The position numbers were made by a program, and so were the translations under genes. Shown one piece after another: positions 45,897-55,911 of a stretch of DNA of 64,000 nucleotides. Within the stretch, counting starts at the first letter, position 1. Each line of letters begins with the position of its first letter. This DNA comes from Lysobacter avium (lineage in GTDB: Bacteria > Pseudomonadota > Gammaproteobacteria > Xanthomonadales > Xanthomonadaceae). The notes below the pieces were generated by a model. That model was not told the DNA's origin and did not search any database. It was given only the letters and a program-made list of their open reading frames with translations. The stretch is from NCBI RefSeq assembly GCF_015209745.1, contig NZ_CP063657.1, positions 124,001-188,000 on the forward strand, read 5' to 3'.

Positions 45897-47387
45897 ATGA
45901 ATACCCAGGCAAGCGCGGCGCCCGCCCAGGCCGCGACCACCACGTCCGAGCCGGGACTGCTCGACCAGATCGTCGAGCAGAGCAAGGTCGCCCGATCCGA
46001 CGCCGAGCACCAGCGTGCCCGCGACATCATCTCCGAGCTCGCCCGCGAGGTGCTCAAGGGCACCGTGGTGGTCTCGGAAAATCTCAACCTGACCCTGGAT
46101 GCGCGCGTCGCCGAACTGGACCGGATGATCTCCGAGCAGCTGACCGCGGTGATGCACGCTCCGCAGTTCCAGCAATTGGAGTCCACCTGGCGCGGCCTGC
46201 ATTATCTGTGCAGCCAGACCTCGACCGGAACGCAGCTGAAGATCAAGGTCCTCAACGCGCCCAAGAAGGACGTGGTCAAGGACTTCAAGTCGGCGATCGA
46301 CTTCGACCAGAGCGCGTTGTTCAAGAAGGTGTACGAGGAGGAGTTCGGCACCTTCGGTGGCTCGCCGTTCGGCGCCCTGCTGGGCGACTACAACATCGGC
46401 CGCCAGCCCGAGGACATGTACTTCATCGAGCAGATGTCGCATGTCGCCGCCGCAGCCCACGCTCCGTTTGTCGCCGCCGCCAGCGAGGACATGTTCGGGC
46501 TGGAAAGCTTCACCGAGATGGGCAAGCCGCGCGACCTGGCCAAGGTGTTCGACACCATCGAGTACGCCAAGTGGAAGTCGTTCCGCGATTCCGAGGACAG
46601 CCGCTACGTCGGCCTGACCCTGCCGCGCTTCCTTGGCCGACTGCCGTACAACCCCAAGGACGGCACCACGGTGGAGGGCTTCAACTATGTCGAGGATGTC
46701 GACGGCAACGACCACTCCAGGTACCTGTGGTGCAACACCGCCTACGCGTTCGGCGCGCGGCTGACCAAGGCCTTCGAGGACTTCGGCTGGTGCGCGGCGA
46801 TCCGCGGCGTGGAAGGTGGCGGCCTGGTCGAGGACCTGCCGACCCACACCTTCCGTACCGACGATGGCGAGGTGGCCCTGAAGTGCCCGACCGAGGTGGC
46901 GATCACCGACCGGCGCGAGAAGGAGCTCTCCGACCTGGGCTTCATTCCCCTGGTGCACTGCAAGAACACCGATTACGCCGCGTTCTTCGGGGCGCAGTCG
47001 GCGCAGAAGCCCAGGAAGTACAACACCGACGCGGCCAATGCGAATGCATCGCTGTCGTCGCAACTGCAGTACATGTTTGCCGTCTCCCGCGTCGCCCATT
47101 ACCTCAAGGCAATGATGCGCGAGAAGATCGGCAGTTTTGCCTCGGCCGGTAACGTCGAGGATTTCCTCAACCGGTGGGTTGCGCAGTACGTGTTGTTGGA
47201 TGACAACGCGACGCAGGAAGCGAAAGCGCAATACCCGCTGCGAGAGGCTTCGGTGCAGGTGTCGGAAGTGCCCGGAAAACCCGGTGTGTACCGGGCGGTG
47301 TCCTTCCTTCGCCCGCATTTCCAGCTCGACGAGCTGTCGGTGTCCTTGCGCCTGGTCGCTGAGCTTCCCGCCAGCGCCAAGGGGTAA
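45897..47387 (+). CDS. tssC: Type VI secretion sheath protein TssC (VipB)
   Basis: A 496-residue large sheath subunit. ESTWRGLHYLCSQT, GALLGDYNIGRQPEDMYFIEQMSHVAAAAHAPFVAA, SRYVGLTLPRFLGRLPY and LSSQLQYMFAVSRVAHYLKAMMREKIGSF are landmark stretches of the family. It starts four bases after tssB. Full length with no defect seen. Confidence 0.97.
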   Translation: MNTQASAAPAQAATTTSEPGLLDQIVEQSKVARSDAEHQRARDIISELAREVLKGTVVVSENLNLTLDARVAELDRMISEQLTAVMHAPQFQQLESTWRGLHYLCSQTSTGTQLKIKVLNAPKKDVVKDFKSAIDFDQSALFKKVYEEEFGTFGGSPFGALLGDYNIGRQPEDMYFIEQMSHVAAAAHAPFVAAASEDMFGLESFTEMGKPRDLAKVFDTIEYAKWKSFRDSEDSRYVGLTLPRFLGRLPYNPKDGTTVEGFNYVEDVDGNDHSRYLWCNTAYAFGARLTKAFEDFGWCAAIRGVEGGGLVEDLPTHTFRTDDGEVALKCPTEVAITDRREKELSDLGFIPLVHCKNTDYAAFFGAQSAQKPRKYNTDAANANASLSSQLQYMFAVSRVAHYLKAMMREKIGSFASAGNVEDFLNRWVAQYVLLDDNATQEAKAQYPLREASVQVSEVPGKPGVYRAVSFLRPHFQLDELSVSLRLVAELPASAKG

Positions 47388-47543
47388 CCGCCACTCGCGT
47401 GCTGAAAGGCGGTCGACATCGCGGGGCAGAGATCCCGCCAGGCTGGCCGCCGTTTTGGTTCCATCAAGTTGGCAGCAACTACTGCGCCGGGTTCGTCCCG
47501 GTGCTGACTCTCACGGAAGAACGGAACAAAAGGAAACCAGATC

Positions 47544-48041
47544 ATGCAGCATGCATTCCTCAGCATTGACACCATCAAGGGCGAGTCCAAGGACTCCGAG
47601 CACAAGGACTGGATCGAGATCGAGTCCTTCAACCAGGATGTCCTGCAGCCGCGTTCGGCCACTGCATCCAGCGCTGGCGGCACCACCGCGGCACGCGTGG
47701 AAATGTCCCCGATCGAGATCAACAAGCGTATCGACCTCGCATCGACGGCCCTGTTCCAGGCGTGCGCCAACGGCACCACGTTCCCCAAGGCCCGCATCGA
47801 GTTCATGCGCGCCGACAAGGACGGCAAGGCGATCAACTACTACACGATCGAACTGCTGAACGTCCTGGTACACCGCGTCACCACCGGCATGGGCCATGAC
47901 GGCATGCCGTCCGAGCAGGTCCAGCTGAGCTTCGGTGCGATCAAGTGGTCCTACACCCAGCAGAAGCAGGGTGGCGGCGTCGGCGGCAAGGCCGTCGCGC
48001 AGTGGAGCAACACCGACAACACGCCCAGCTACCGGGTCTGA
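47544..48041 (+). CDS. hcp: Type VI secretion tube protein Hcp (TssD)
   Basis: A 165-residue tube protein. FLSIDTIKGESKDSEHKDWIEIESF is the usual Hcp start, followed by the strand patterns of the hexameric ring (NYYTIELLNVLVHRVTTG, LSFGAIKWSYTQQ). No C-terminal toxin extension is present, so it is a structural Hcp. A 156-base gap separates it from tssC and may hold a separate promoter, as Hcp is needed in large amounts. Confidence 0.96.
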   Translation: MQHAFLSIDTIKGESKDSEHKDWIEIESFNQDVLQPRSATASSAGGTTAARVEMSPIEINKRIDLASTALFQACANGTTFPKARIEFMRADKDGKAINYYTIELLNVLVHRVTTGMGHDGMPSEQVQLSFGAIKWSYTQQKQGGGVGGKAVAQWSNTDNTPSYRV

Positions 48042-48154
48042 CGGTCGTAAAGCCCTGATGGGTCGGTGCGATGGCGGCCAGCCGGTCGTCATCGCATTGT
48101 ATTTCCGGGCTGCACTCCGCGTCCGGCCAGTGGCGCGTAGGCAGACAGGGAACC

Positions 48155-48640
48155 ATGAAAGGATTCGAACCCAGCCTTCTGGAAAAGCTGTTCGACGATC
48201 AACCGCGCGTCACCGCTGCCAGCGGCATTTTCAAGTCGATCTCGCTGGACCAGTACAAGGAATCGGTCGCCCGTGACCTGGAAGGCCTGCTCAACAGCCG
48301 GGCCGCTTTTTCCGAGGACGACCTGAAGGAATTCCCCCATTGCCGCAACTCGCTGGTGACCTACGGGTTGCGCGACTTCTCCACCATGAGCCTGGCCAAC
48401 GGCCACGACCGTGCCGCGATATGCCGATCCCTGGAGCAGGCGATCGCCCGCCACGAGCCGCGCCTGCACAACGTCCGCGTCACCCTGGAAGGCAACAGCC
48501 GCTCGGTGGGTGGCCTGCACTTCTCGATCCACGGTCTCCTGGACGTGCGCCCTGCCCGCGAACCGATCAGTTTCGACGCGATGCTGCAGCCCAGCACCCT
48601 GCAGTACTCGGTCAGCAGGTTGCGCCGTGCGGCGGCCTGA
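48155..48640 (+). CDS. tssE: Type VI secretion baseplate protein TssE (gp25-like)
   Basis: A 161-residue lysozyme-like baseplate wedge protein of the gp25 family. ESVARDLEGLLNSRAAF and RNSLVTYGLRDFSTMS are the conserved parts, with EPRLHNVRVTLEGN after them. The glutamate in the first stretch is kept. ATG 48155 follows AGGGAA. It is encoded between hcp and tssF, the standard position. Confidence 0.93.
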   Translation: MKGFEPSLLEKLFDDQPRVTAASGIFKSISLDQYKESVARDLEGLLNSRAAFSEDDLKEFPHCRNSLVTYGLRDFSTMSLANGHDRAAICRSLEQAIARHEPRLHNVRVTLEGNSRSVGGLHFSIHGLLDVRPAREPISFDAMLQPSTLQYSVSRLRRAAA

Positions 48641-48655
48641 CCGGAGACGCAGCTG

Positions 48656-50491
48656 ATGGAAGACCTGCTGCCTTTCTACGAACGTGAGCTGGGCTACCTT
48701 CGCCGCCACGGCCGCGAGTTCGCCGAGCGCTACCCCAAGATCGCCGGCCGCCTGCTGCTGTCCGCCGATGGCAGCCAGGACCCGCACGTCGAGCGCCTGA
48801 TCGAATCCTTCGCGCTGCTGAGTGCGCGCACCAACAAGAAGATCGAGGACGATTACCCGGAGTTCACCGAGGCGCTGCTGGAGGTCATGTACCCCCACTA
48901 CCTGCGCCCGTTCCCGTCGTGTTCGATCGCCCGCTTCGACATGGGGCCCGCGCTCGCCCAGCTCAGTGCACCGGTCCACATTCCGCGCGACACGCTGCTG
49001 CACTCGCGCGCGGTACGCGGTGTCAGCTGCCGCTTTCGCTCCACCTTCGACGTGGTGCTGGCACCGATCCGACTGCGCGAAGCGCGCTACCGCGCGATCG
49101 CCGAGGTGCCCATGGCGACCAGCCTGCCGCCAGGCTGTGGGGGACAGATATCGCTGAGCTTCGAGTTGCTCGGCGAGCACCAGCAACTGTCCGCACTGGG
49201 GCTGGACACCCTGCGGCTGTTCACCGAAGGGGAGGCCAGCTTCTGCGCTGCATTGCGTGACACCCTGGCTTTTGGCGTGCGGGCCGCCTTTTTGGAAGCG
49301 GCCGGCAGCGGGCGCTGGAAAGTGCTGGCGGAATCACCGCTCAGCCAGGCCGGATTCGGCGCCGACGAGTCGCTGATCGACTATCCCGAACGGTCGCACC
49401 CGGCGTACCGGCTGCTGACCGAATTGTTCGGATTTCCGGAGAAGTTCGGCTTCTTCGACCTGGATCTGAGGCCTCTGCACGGCAGTGCCGGCGCAACGTT
49501 CACCATTCATCTGGTTTTGGGCGTGCAGGCGGCGGACGCGACCGTGTCCCGGGTCCTGGAATCGCTCTCGGCGACCAACATCCTGCTGGGTTGCACGCCG
49601 GTGGTGAACCTGTTTGCGCAGCACGGTGAGCCCATCCGGGTGACCCATCGCAGCACCTCATATCCCGTGGTGGCGGATGCGCGGCGCGCGTTTGCCTATG
49701 AAGTGGTGTCGATCGACTCGGTCAAGCGGATCCGCCAGACCGCCCAGGGCGAGAAGGTGACCGAGTTCCGCCCGTTCTATTCGTTGCAACACGGCCAGTT
49801 ACCTGACGAGTCCGGCCATTACTGGTTCGCCCATCGTGATGAGCAGGTCGCTCGCAGCAGCCCCGGGTTCGAGACCGAACTGTCGTTCGTCGACCTGGAT
49901 TTCAATCCGGTCCAGCCGCGGACCGACGTGGTCAGCCTCGAGCTGACCTGCAGCAACCGCGACCTTCCCAGCTTTCTCGCCTATGGCGTGCAGGGCGGCG
50001 ACCTGACCATGGAAGGCGGCGGTCCCGCGCGCTCGATCGCGTTGCTGCGCAAGCCCACCCGACCGATGCGCTTCGAGCGGGGCCGGGGTGCGCAGTGGCG
50101 ACTGGTCTCGCATCTCTCGCTCAACCATCTGTCGCTGAGCCAGGACGGTCTGCCGGCGCTGAAGGAGATGCTGCGGCTGTACGACATCGCGCGCACCAGC
50201 ACCTCGGGACGGCAGATCGACGGCATTGTCTCCCTGGAGCACCGCAGCGCCAGTGCATGGCTGCCCGGCAAGCATTTCGCCAGCGTGGTGCGCGGGATCG
50301 AGATCCGCCTTGGCATCGACGAGGCCGCCTTTGTCGGGCATGGCATTGCGACCTTCGCCCGTGTGCTGGACCACTTCTTTGGGCTGTATGTGCACGCCAA
50401 CAGCTTCACCCAACTGACCGTGCTGTCTGCCGACAACGGCGAGGAACTGATGCGATGCGAACCGCGAAGCGGCGAATCGATCCTGGGGTAG
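48656..50491 (+). CDS. tssF: Type VI secretion baseplate protein TssF
   Basis: A 611-residue baseplate wedge protein. The N-terminus MEDLLPFYERELGYLRRHGREFAERYPKIAGRL is the TssF signature, followed by DPHVERLIESFALLSARTNKKIEDDYPEFTEALLEVMYPHYLRP. It forms a complex with TssG and TssE. It overlaps tssG by 37 bases. Confidence 0.96.
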   Translation: MEDLLPFYERELGYLRRHGREFAERYPKIAGRLLLSADGSQDPHVERLIESFALLSARTNKKIEDDYPEFTEALLEVMYPHYLRPFPSCSIARFDMGPALAQLSAPVHIPRDTLLHSRAVRGVSCRFRSTFDVVLAPIRLREARYRAIAEVPMATSLPPGCGGQISLSFELLGEHQQLSALGLDTLRLFTEGEASFCAALRDTLAFGVRAAFLEAAGSGRWKVLAESPLSQAGFGADESLIDYPERSHPAYRLLTELFGFPEKFGFFDLDLRPLHGSAGATFTIHLVLGVQAADATVSRVLESLSATNILLGCTPVVNLFAQHGEPIRVTHRSTSYPVVADARRAFAYEVVSIDSVKRIRQTAQGEKVTEFRPFYSLQHGQLPDESGHYWFAHRDEQVARSSPGFETELSFVDLDFNPVQPRTDVVSLELTCSNRDLPSFLAYGVQGGDLTMEGGGPARSIALLRKPTRPMRFERGRGAQWRLVSHLSLNHLSLSQDGLPALKEMLRLYDIARTSTSGRQIDGIVSLEHRSASAWLPGKHFASVVRGIEIRLGIDEAAFVGHGIATFARVLDHFFGLYVHANSFTQLTVLSADNGEELMRCEPRSGESILG

Positions 50492-51543
50492 CCCAGCAGC
50501 TGCTCGCCGGACCGCAGCGCTTCGAGTTCTTTCAGGCCCTGCGGATCCTTGAGCGACTGTTCATCAAGCAGGGCCAGCGGCCCGGCGAGGTGGTGTCGCG
50601 CAGCCTGCGTTTTCGCACATCAATGTCACTGGGGTTCCCGGCCAGCCAGATCGAATCGGCCCAGGCCTATGCGAGCGACGGAACCGCCCTGGACCGCGAC
50701 GCCGCGGTCGAACACGCCATCACCATGGAGGAACTGGGCGAGGTCCATCTGACGCCGGCCTTCATGGGCATGCTGGGCAGCCATGGGGTGCTGCCCCTGC
50801 ACTACACCGAGGCGCTCGCCGAGCGCGAAACCTACCAGCGCGACCGCACCGCCCGCGCCTTCCTGGATATCTTCGGCAACCGCGCAGTGGCCCTGCATTA
50901 CGCCGCGTGGAAGAAGTACCGCCTGGGCCTGCAGTTCGAAATGGACGGCGACGAGCGCTTCCTGCCGCTGGTGCTGGCACTCGCCGGCATGGGCACGAAC
51001 GGCCTGCGTGGGCGCCTGCGCGGCGAAGACAGCGACGTGTTCGATCACGCCGTCGCCCACTACGCCGGTGCGATCCGCCAGCGTCCGTTGTCGGCGGTGA
51101 TGCTGCAGCGGATCCTCGCGGACTACTTCAAGGTGCCGCTGCGCGTGGAGCAGTTCGTAGGCGCCTGGTACCGCGTGCCCGAGGCGCAGCAGACGCGGCT
51201 GGGCGTCGGCAACGCGGCGCTGGGCAGCACGGCGCTCGCCGGCAACCGCGTCTGGCAACGTGACCTGAAGCTGCGCCTGTGGATTGGACCGCTGGACCGC
51301 ACGCAGTTTGACGGCTTCCTGCCCGGACGCAGCGCGGCCAAGGCACTGGCCAAGTGGCTCACCCTGCTGACCGGCAGCACCCTGGAATACGAGGTCCGAC
51401 TGAGCCTGAAACCGGCGCATCTGCGCGGCATCGCCCTGCGGGCCGGGACAGGTTGCGAGCTGGGCTTCGACAGTTACCTGTGCTCGCGCCCGCCGCCGGC
51501 GCCGCGCTCGGATACCCGTTACGGGATCCACACACTGCAATGA
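50455..51543 (+). CDS. tssG: Type VI secretion baseplate protein TssG
   Basis: A 362-residue partner of TssF. LLAGPQRFEFFQALRILERLF near the start and LTPAFMGMLGSHGVLPLHYTEAL are characteristic. FLDIFGNRAVALHYAAWKKYR follows. ATG 50455 lies inside the end of tssF, a usual overlap in T6SS operons. Confidence 0.95.
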   Translation: MRTAKRRIDPGVAQQLLAGPQRFEFFQALRILERLFIKQGQRPGEVVSRSLRFRTSMSLGFPASQIESAQAYASDGTALDRDAAVEHAITMEELGEVHLTPAFMGMLGSHGVLPLHYTEALAERETYQRDRTARAFLDIFGNRAVALHYAAWKKYRLGLQFEMDGDERFLPLVLALAGMGTNGLRGRLRGEDSDVFDHAVAHYAGAIRQRPLSAVMLQRILADYFKVPLRVEQFVGAWYRVPEAQQTRLGVGNAALGSTALAGNRVWQRDLKLRLWIGPLDRTQFDGFLPGRSAAKALAKWLTLLTGSTLEYEVRLSLKPAHLRGIALRAGTGCELGFDSYLCSRPPPAPRSDTRYGIHTLQ

Positions 51544-51594
51544 CGACGGCGCGACAGCGCCGCCCTGGAGACGACACCGCATGGATCGCAACGC

Positions 51595-54390
51595 ATGAAT
51601 ACCAACCTGAAAACCCTGATCGGCAAGCTCAACGACACCTGCCGCCAATCCGCCGAGCGCGCGGCCAACCTGTGCATGGCGCGCGGCAACTACGAGGTCG
51701 ACCTGGAGCACCTTTTCCTGGCCTTGCTGGAGCATCCGCAGGGCGATGTCGCCCTGATCGCGCAGCGCAGCGGAATCGGCGTGGACAGCCTGCGCAAGGA
51801 CCTGGAAGCGGAAGTCGGCCGCTTCAAGGCCGGCAACACGCGCACGCCGGTCTTTTCCCCGCACCTGCCCACGCTGTTCCAGCACGCCTGGCTGCTGGCC
51901 TCGTTGGACTCCCACACCACGCGCATCCGCGGTGGTCACCTGCTATTGGCCCTGCTGACCGAGCCGGGCCTGTCGCAGCTGGCGTACCGGGGTTCGGGCC
52001 AGTTCGTCCGGATCAAGCGCGATGAGCTCAAGCACAATTTCGCCAAGCTCACCGAAGGCTCGATCGAAGCCGGCGATGTCCGCTTTGCCGATGCGGGGGC
52101 GGAGTCCAACGGTGAGGACAATGCAGCGGACCCCGGCCTGTCGCGCACACCCGCCCTGGACCAGTACACGACCAACCTGACCCGGCGCGCGCGTGACGGC
52201 CACCTGGACCCGGTGATCGGCCGCGATGCCGAGATCCGGCAGATGATCGACATCCTGCTGCGGCGGCGCCAGAACAATCCCATTCTTACCGGCGAGGCGG
52301 GGGTCGGCAAGACCGCGGTGGTGGAGGGGCTGGCGCTGCGGATCGCCGCGGCGGACGTGCCGGACGTGTTGCAGGCCGTCGAACTGCACACGCTGGACAT
52401 GGGCCTGTTGCAGGCCGGGGCGAGCGTCAAGGGCGAGTTCGAGAACCGGCTCAAGAACGTCATCGACGAGGTCAAGAAGAGCCCGCATCCGATCGTGCTG
52501 TTCATAGATGAGGCGCACACCATGATCGGCGCCGGCGGCCAGGCCGGTCAGAGCGATGCGGCCAACCTGCTCAAACCCGCGCTGGCACGCGGCGAGTTGC
52601 GCACTATCGCCGCGACCACCTGGTCGGAGTACAAGAAGTACTTCGAGAAGGACGCCGCGCTGGCCCGCCGCTTTCAGGTGGTCAAGATCGAGGAGCCGTC
52701 CGAGCTGCTGTGTGCCGCCATGCTGCGCGGCATGGTGCCGCTGATGGAGAAGCACTTCGGCATCCGCGTGTTGGACGAGGCGATCACCGAGGCGGTGCGT
52801 CTGTCGCACCGCTACATCAGTGGCCGCCAGTTGCCCGACAAGGCGGTCAGCGTGCTGGATACCGCGTGCGCGAAGGTTGCGCTGGGCCAGAGCGCGACGC
52901 CGGCGATCATCGAGGACACCGTCAAGCATCTGGATCGGCTTGACGCGGAACTGGCTGCATTGCGCCGCGAAACCGTCGCCGGTGCACGCCACCAGGAGCG
53001 CGTGGCCGAGTTGACCGCGGAGCACTCCGCGGCCACCGAGGTACTGCAGCGCAGCCGCGAGCGCCTGCAGGTCGAAACCGCCCTGGCGCAGCAGATCCAG
53101 CAATTGCGCCAGGCACTGGAAGCCGACGCGCAGGCGGCGACAGGCGGCAAGCCGGCAATGGCGTCGGGTGGTGGCGATGATGGCCGTGACGCAGCCGGGG
53201 ATGATGACGGTGACACCGCAGTCGCGGTCCGCCCCCAGGCGGCAAAATCCAGCAAGACCAACAAGGGGGCACGTAACAATTCGCCCGCTGCCGTCAACCC
53301 CAGGCTTGCCGAACTCGACCTGCTGCTGGCCGAGCTGCGCGCCTTGCAGGGCGAGGCCCCGATGGTGCCGCTGCAGGTGGACGGCGGGGTGGTCGCCGAG
53401 ATCGTCAGCGCCTGGACCGGAGTGCCGTTGGGGCGGATGGTGAAGGACGAGATCCGTACCGTGCGCACTCTCGGGCCGTTGCTGGGCGAGCGGGTGATCG
53501 GCCAGGACCACGCGCTGGACGCGGTCGCCCAGCGCGTGCGGACCGCGTCGGCCAAGCTGGAGGATCCCGACAAGCCGCGAGGCGTCTTCATGTTCGTGGG
53601 CCCCTCCGGTGTCGGCAAGACCGAAACCGCGCTGGCATTGGCCGACATCCTCTACGGCGGCGAACGCAAGCTGATCACGATCAACATGAGCGAGTACCAG
53701 GAGGCGCACAGCGTGTCCGGCCTGAAAGGCTCGCCCCCCGGCTATGTCGGTTACGGCGAGGGCGGCGTGCTGACCGAAGCCGTGCGCCGCAATCCCTACT
53801 CGGTGGTCCTGCTGGACGAGGTCGAAAAGGCGCACCCGGACGTGCTGGAGATGTTTTTCCAGGTCTTCGACAAGGGCCAGATGGAGGATGCGGAGGGTCG
53901 CGAGATCGACTTCCGCAACACCCTGATCATCCTTACCAGCAACATCGGCTCCAGCCAGATCATGCAGTCCTGCCTGAACGTTCCGGCCGGCGAGCTGCCA
54001 TCCTCCGATGACCTGGCCGACGCGCTGCGCCCGGTCCTGATGAAGACCTTCAAGCCAGCGTTCCTGGGGCGGATGAAGGTGGTGCCGTTCTTCCCGATCA
54101 GTGACGACGTGCTGGCCCGCATCATCGAGCTCAAGCTGGGCCGTATCCGCGAGCGTATCGCAGCCAACCACAAGGCGGTCTTCGAGTGGAACCAGGCGCT
54201 GGTGGAGGCGGTATTGCAGCGCTGCACCGAGGTCGACTCGGGCGCACGCAACGTCGACAACATCCTCAACGGGACCCTTCTGCCGGAAATCGCCGAGTCG
54301 GTACTGGCGAAAATGGCCGAAGGCGAGCAGATCGCCCGAATCAAGGTATCCGCCGACAGGAAGGGCAACTTCCGTTACCGGATGCAGTGA
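51595..54390 (+). CDS. tssH: Type VI secretion ATPase TssH (ClpV)
   Basis: A 931-residue AAA+ unfoldase that disassembles contracted TssB/TssC sheath. The N-terminal Clp_N domain (about 8-150) would recognise TssC. AAA1 has [13 protein letters not shown] (about residue 235) and [16 protein letters not shown]2 has [16 protein letters not shown] (about 668) and [13 protein letters not shown] coiled-coil middle region and an Ala/Asp-rich insertion (about 510-560) separate them. It ends the plus operon. Confidence 0.96.
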   Translation: MNTNLKTLIGKLNDTCRQSAERAANLCMARGNYEVDLEHLFLALLEHPQGDVALIAQRSGIGVDSLRKDLEAEVGRFKAGNTRTPVFSPHLPTLFQHAWLLASLDSHTTRIRGGHLLLALLTEPGLSQLAYRGSGQFVRIKRDELKHNFAKLTEGSIEAGDVRFADAGAESNGEDNAADPGLSRTPALDQYTTNLTRRARDGHLDPVIGRDAEIRQMIDILLRRRQNNPILTGEAGVGKTAVVEGLALRIAAADVPDVLQAVELHTLDMGLLQAGASVKGEFENRLKNVIDEVKKSPHPIVLFIDEAHTMIGAGGQAGQSDAANLLKPALARGELRTIAATTWSEYKKYFEKDAALARRFQVVKIEEPSELLCAAMLRGMVPLMEKHFGIRVLDEAITEAVRLSHRYISGRQLPDKAVSVLDTACAKVALGQSATPAIIEDTVKHLDRLDAELAALRRETVAGARHQERVAELTAEHSAATEVLQRSRERLQVETALAQQIQQLRQALEADAQAATGGKPAMASGGGDDGRDAAGDDDGDTAVAVRPQAAKSSKTNKGARNNSPAAVNPRLAELDLLLAELRALQGEAPMVPLQVDGGVVAEIVSAWTGVPLGRMVKDEIRTVRTLGPLLGERVIGQDHALDAVAQRVRTASAKLEDPDKPRGVFMFVGPSGVGKTETALALADILYGGERKLITINMSEYQEAHSVSGLKGSPPGYVGYGEGGVLTEAVRRNPYSVVLLDEVEKAHPDVLEMFFQVFDKGQMEDAEGREIDFRNTLIILTSNIGSSQIMQSCLNVPAGELPSSDDLADALRPVLMKTFKPAFLGRMKVVPFFPISDDVLARIIELKLGRIRERIAANHKAVFEWNQALVEAVLQRCTEVDSGARNVDNILNGTLLPEIAESVLAKMAEGEQIARIKVSADRKGNFRYRMQ

Positions 54391-54406
54391 GCTTCGGCCG
54401 CAGCCG

Positions 54407-55081
54407 TCAGACCCAGCCACGCGCCGCCAGCGACACCGGCGGCCCGTCGGCGATGACGAAGTGGTCCAGCAGGCGCAGGTCGACCAGCGCCAGCGCCTGT
54501 TTCAGGCGCGCCGTCACGGCACGGTCGGCCGCACTGGGTTCGGGATTTCCGCTGGGATGGTTGTGGCCCACGATCACCGCAGCGGCGTTATGCGCCAGCG
54601 CGCGCCGGACGACCTCGCGCGGGTGTACTTCCGCCCCGTCGATGGTGCCGCGGAAGAGTTCTTCAAATGCCAGCGCGCGATGGCGCGTGTCCAGGAACAG
54701 CACGGCGAATACTTCGTGCTCCAGTCCGCGCAGGCGCTGGGCGAAGTAGCGTCCGGCGGCCTGGGGATCGGTCAAGGCCGCACCGCGTTCCAGCTCGGCC
54801 GACAAGTGCCGGTGGCCCAGTTCCAGTGCTGCGGCGAGCAGGCAGGCCCGCGCCGGACCCAGGCCGGGCAGCTTGGCCAATTGCGACGGTGGACGCTCCA
54901 GCAGCGCGCGCAGCGGCCCGTGGCCCTGCAGCAGTTCGCGCGCCGTGGTGACCGCGTCGCGGCCGCGCAGGCCGGAGCCCAGGAAGATTGCGAGGAGTTC
55001 GGCATCCGACAGCGCACCCACACCGCGCGCCAGCAATTTCTCCCGCGGGCGTTCGTCGGCCGGCCAATCACGTATGTGCAT
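54407..55081 (-). CDS. radC: RadC family JAB-domain protein
   Basis: A 224-residue protein. The N-terminal helix-hairpin-helix part ([27 protein letters not shown]) is followed by the JAB/MPN metal site: [14 protein letters not shown], with the paired His, Ser and Asp, and the upstream Glu in [11 protein letters not shown] role in DNA repair is debated. ATG 55081 starts at [17 protein letters not shown], the family's usual N-terminus. It converges on tssH and diverges from coaC. Confidence 0.92.
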   Translation of the reverse strand: MHIRDWPADERPREKLLARGVGALSDAELLAIFLGSGLRGRDAVTTARELLQGHGPLRALLERPPSQLAKLPGLGPARACLLAAALELGHRHLSAELERGAALTDPQAAGRYFAQRLRGLEHEVFAVLFLDTRHRALAFEELFRGTIDGAEVHPREVVRRALAHNAAAVIVGHNHPSGNPEPSAADRAVTARLKQALALVDLRLLDHFVIADGPPVSLAARGWV

Positions 55082-55164
55082 CGTCTCGATCCCTGTGCTG
55101 GTGGCGCGTGCGCGCCTTGCGACGTCCTGTCGCAACCGGTGAAGCATCGCCCTGGCGGTAGCGG

Positions 55165-55262
55165 GCGGAAAGAAAAACGAAGCGGGGACGGACCGGACTG
55201 CCCAGCCAGACGTCGCGATGGGCCGGGGAAGCCGCATCACCACGCTCCGTCCCCGCTTCAGC
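55165..55262 (-). repeat. Long inverted repeat with T-run between radC and coaC
   Basis: A perfect 14-bp inverted repeat, GAAGCGGGGACGGA (55179-55192) and TCCGTCCCCGCTTC (55246-55259), has a 53-base GC-rich spacer. Read on the minus strand, the second arm is followed by GTTTTTCTTT, as in an intrinsic terminator. The rest of the 281-base gap (55082-55362) holds no gene that I recognise. It could be a structured leader, a terminator or a small RNA ahead of radC. Confidence 0.6.
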
Positions 55263-55362
55263 CACGGATTCAGAATGGCTGGGCGCAAGGCTTGGCGGCA
55301 TCGGCCGACGGCGTGGCATCGGGTAAGCTGGCCATTGCCCAAACCGTAGGGGTTTTCCTCAC

Positions 55363-55911
55363 GTGCCAGTGCTCCACGACCAGAAAATCCTGTTGTGCGT
55401 GTGCGGCGGGATCGCTGCCTACAAGGCCGCCGAACTGGTCCGTCGAATGAGCCAGGCCGGCGCCCAGGTGCAGGTGGCGATGACGGCCAGCGCCGGGCAT
55501 TTCGTCTCGCCGACGACTTTCCAGGCGCTCTCGGGAAGGCCGGTCCGCACAACCCTGTGGGACGACGCCGCCGAGGCCGCAATGGGGCACATCGAGCTGG
55601 CCCGCTGGCCCGACCGCATCCTGGTCGCACCGGCGAGTGCGAACACCATCGCCAAGCTCGCCCACGGTCTTGCCGATGACCTGGTCAGCACGCTGTGCCT
55701 GGCCACCGACGCGCCGCTGGCGGTGGCGCCGGCCATGAACCAGCAGATGTGGGCGCATCCGGCGACCCGCGCCAACATCGATGTGCTGCGCGGTCGCGGG
55801 GTCATGATCCTGGGCCCCGGCGTGGGCGACCAGGCCTGCGGCGAGACCGGTGCCGGGCGACTGCTGGAGCCCGACGAGATTGTCGCAGCACTCGCCCAGC
55901 GTGCGGCATGA
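55363..55911 (+). CDS. coaC: Phosphopantothenoylcysteine decarboxylase (CoaC half of a split coaBC)
   Basis: A 182-residue flavoprotein that decarboxylates 4'-phospho-N-pantothenoylcysteine in coenzyme A synthesis. It has [18 protein letters not shown], catalytic His76 (MGHIELARW), [13 protein letters not shown], the PAMNQQMW flavin clamp and Cys159 ([13 protein letters not shown]). In most bacteria this domain is fused to CoaB in one protein of about 400 residues. Here it ends with a TGA that overlaps the ATG of coaB. Confidence 0.93.
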   Translation: MPVLHDQKILLCVCGGIAAYKAAELVRRMSQAGAQVQVAMTASAGHFVSPTTFQALSGRPVRTTLWDDAAEAAMGHIELARWPDRILVAPASANTIAKLAHGLADDLVSTLCLATDAPLAVAPAMNQQMWAHPATRANIDVLRGRGVMILGPGVGDQACGETGAGRLLEPDEIVAALAQRAA

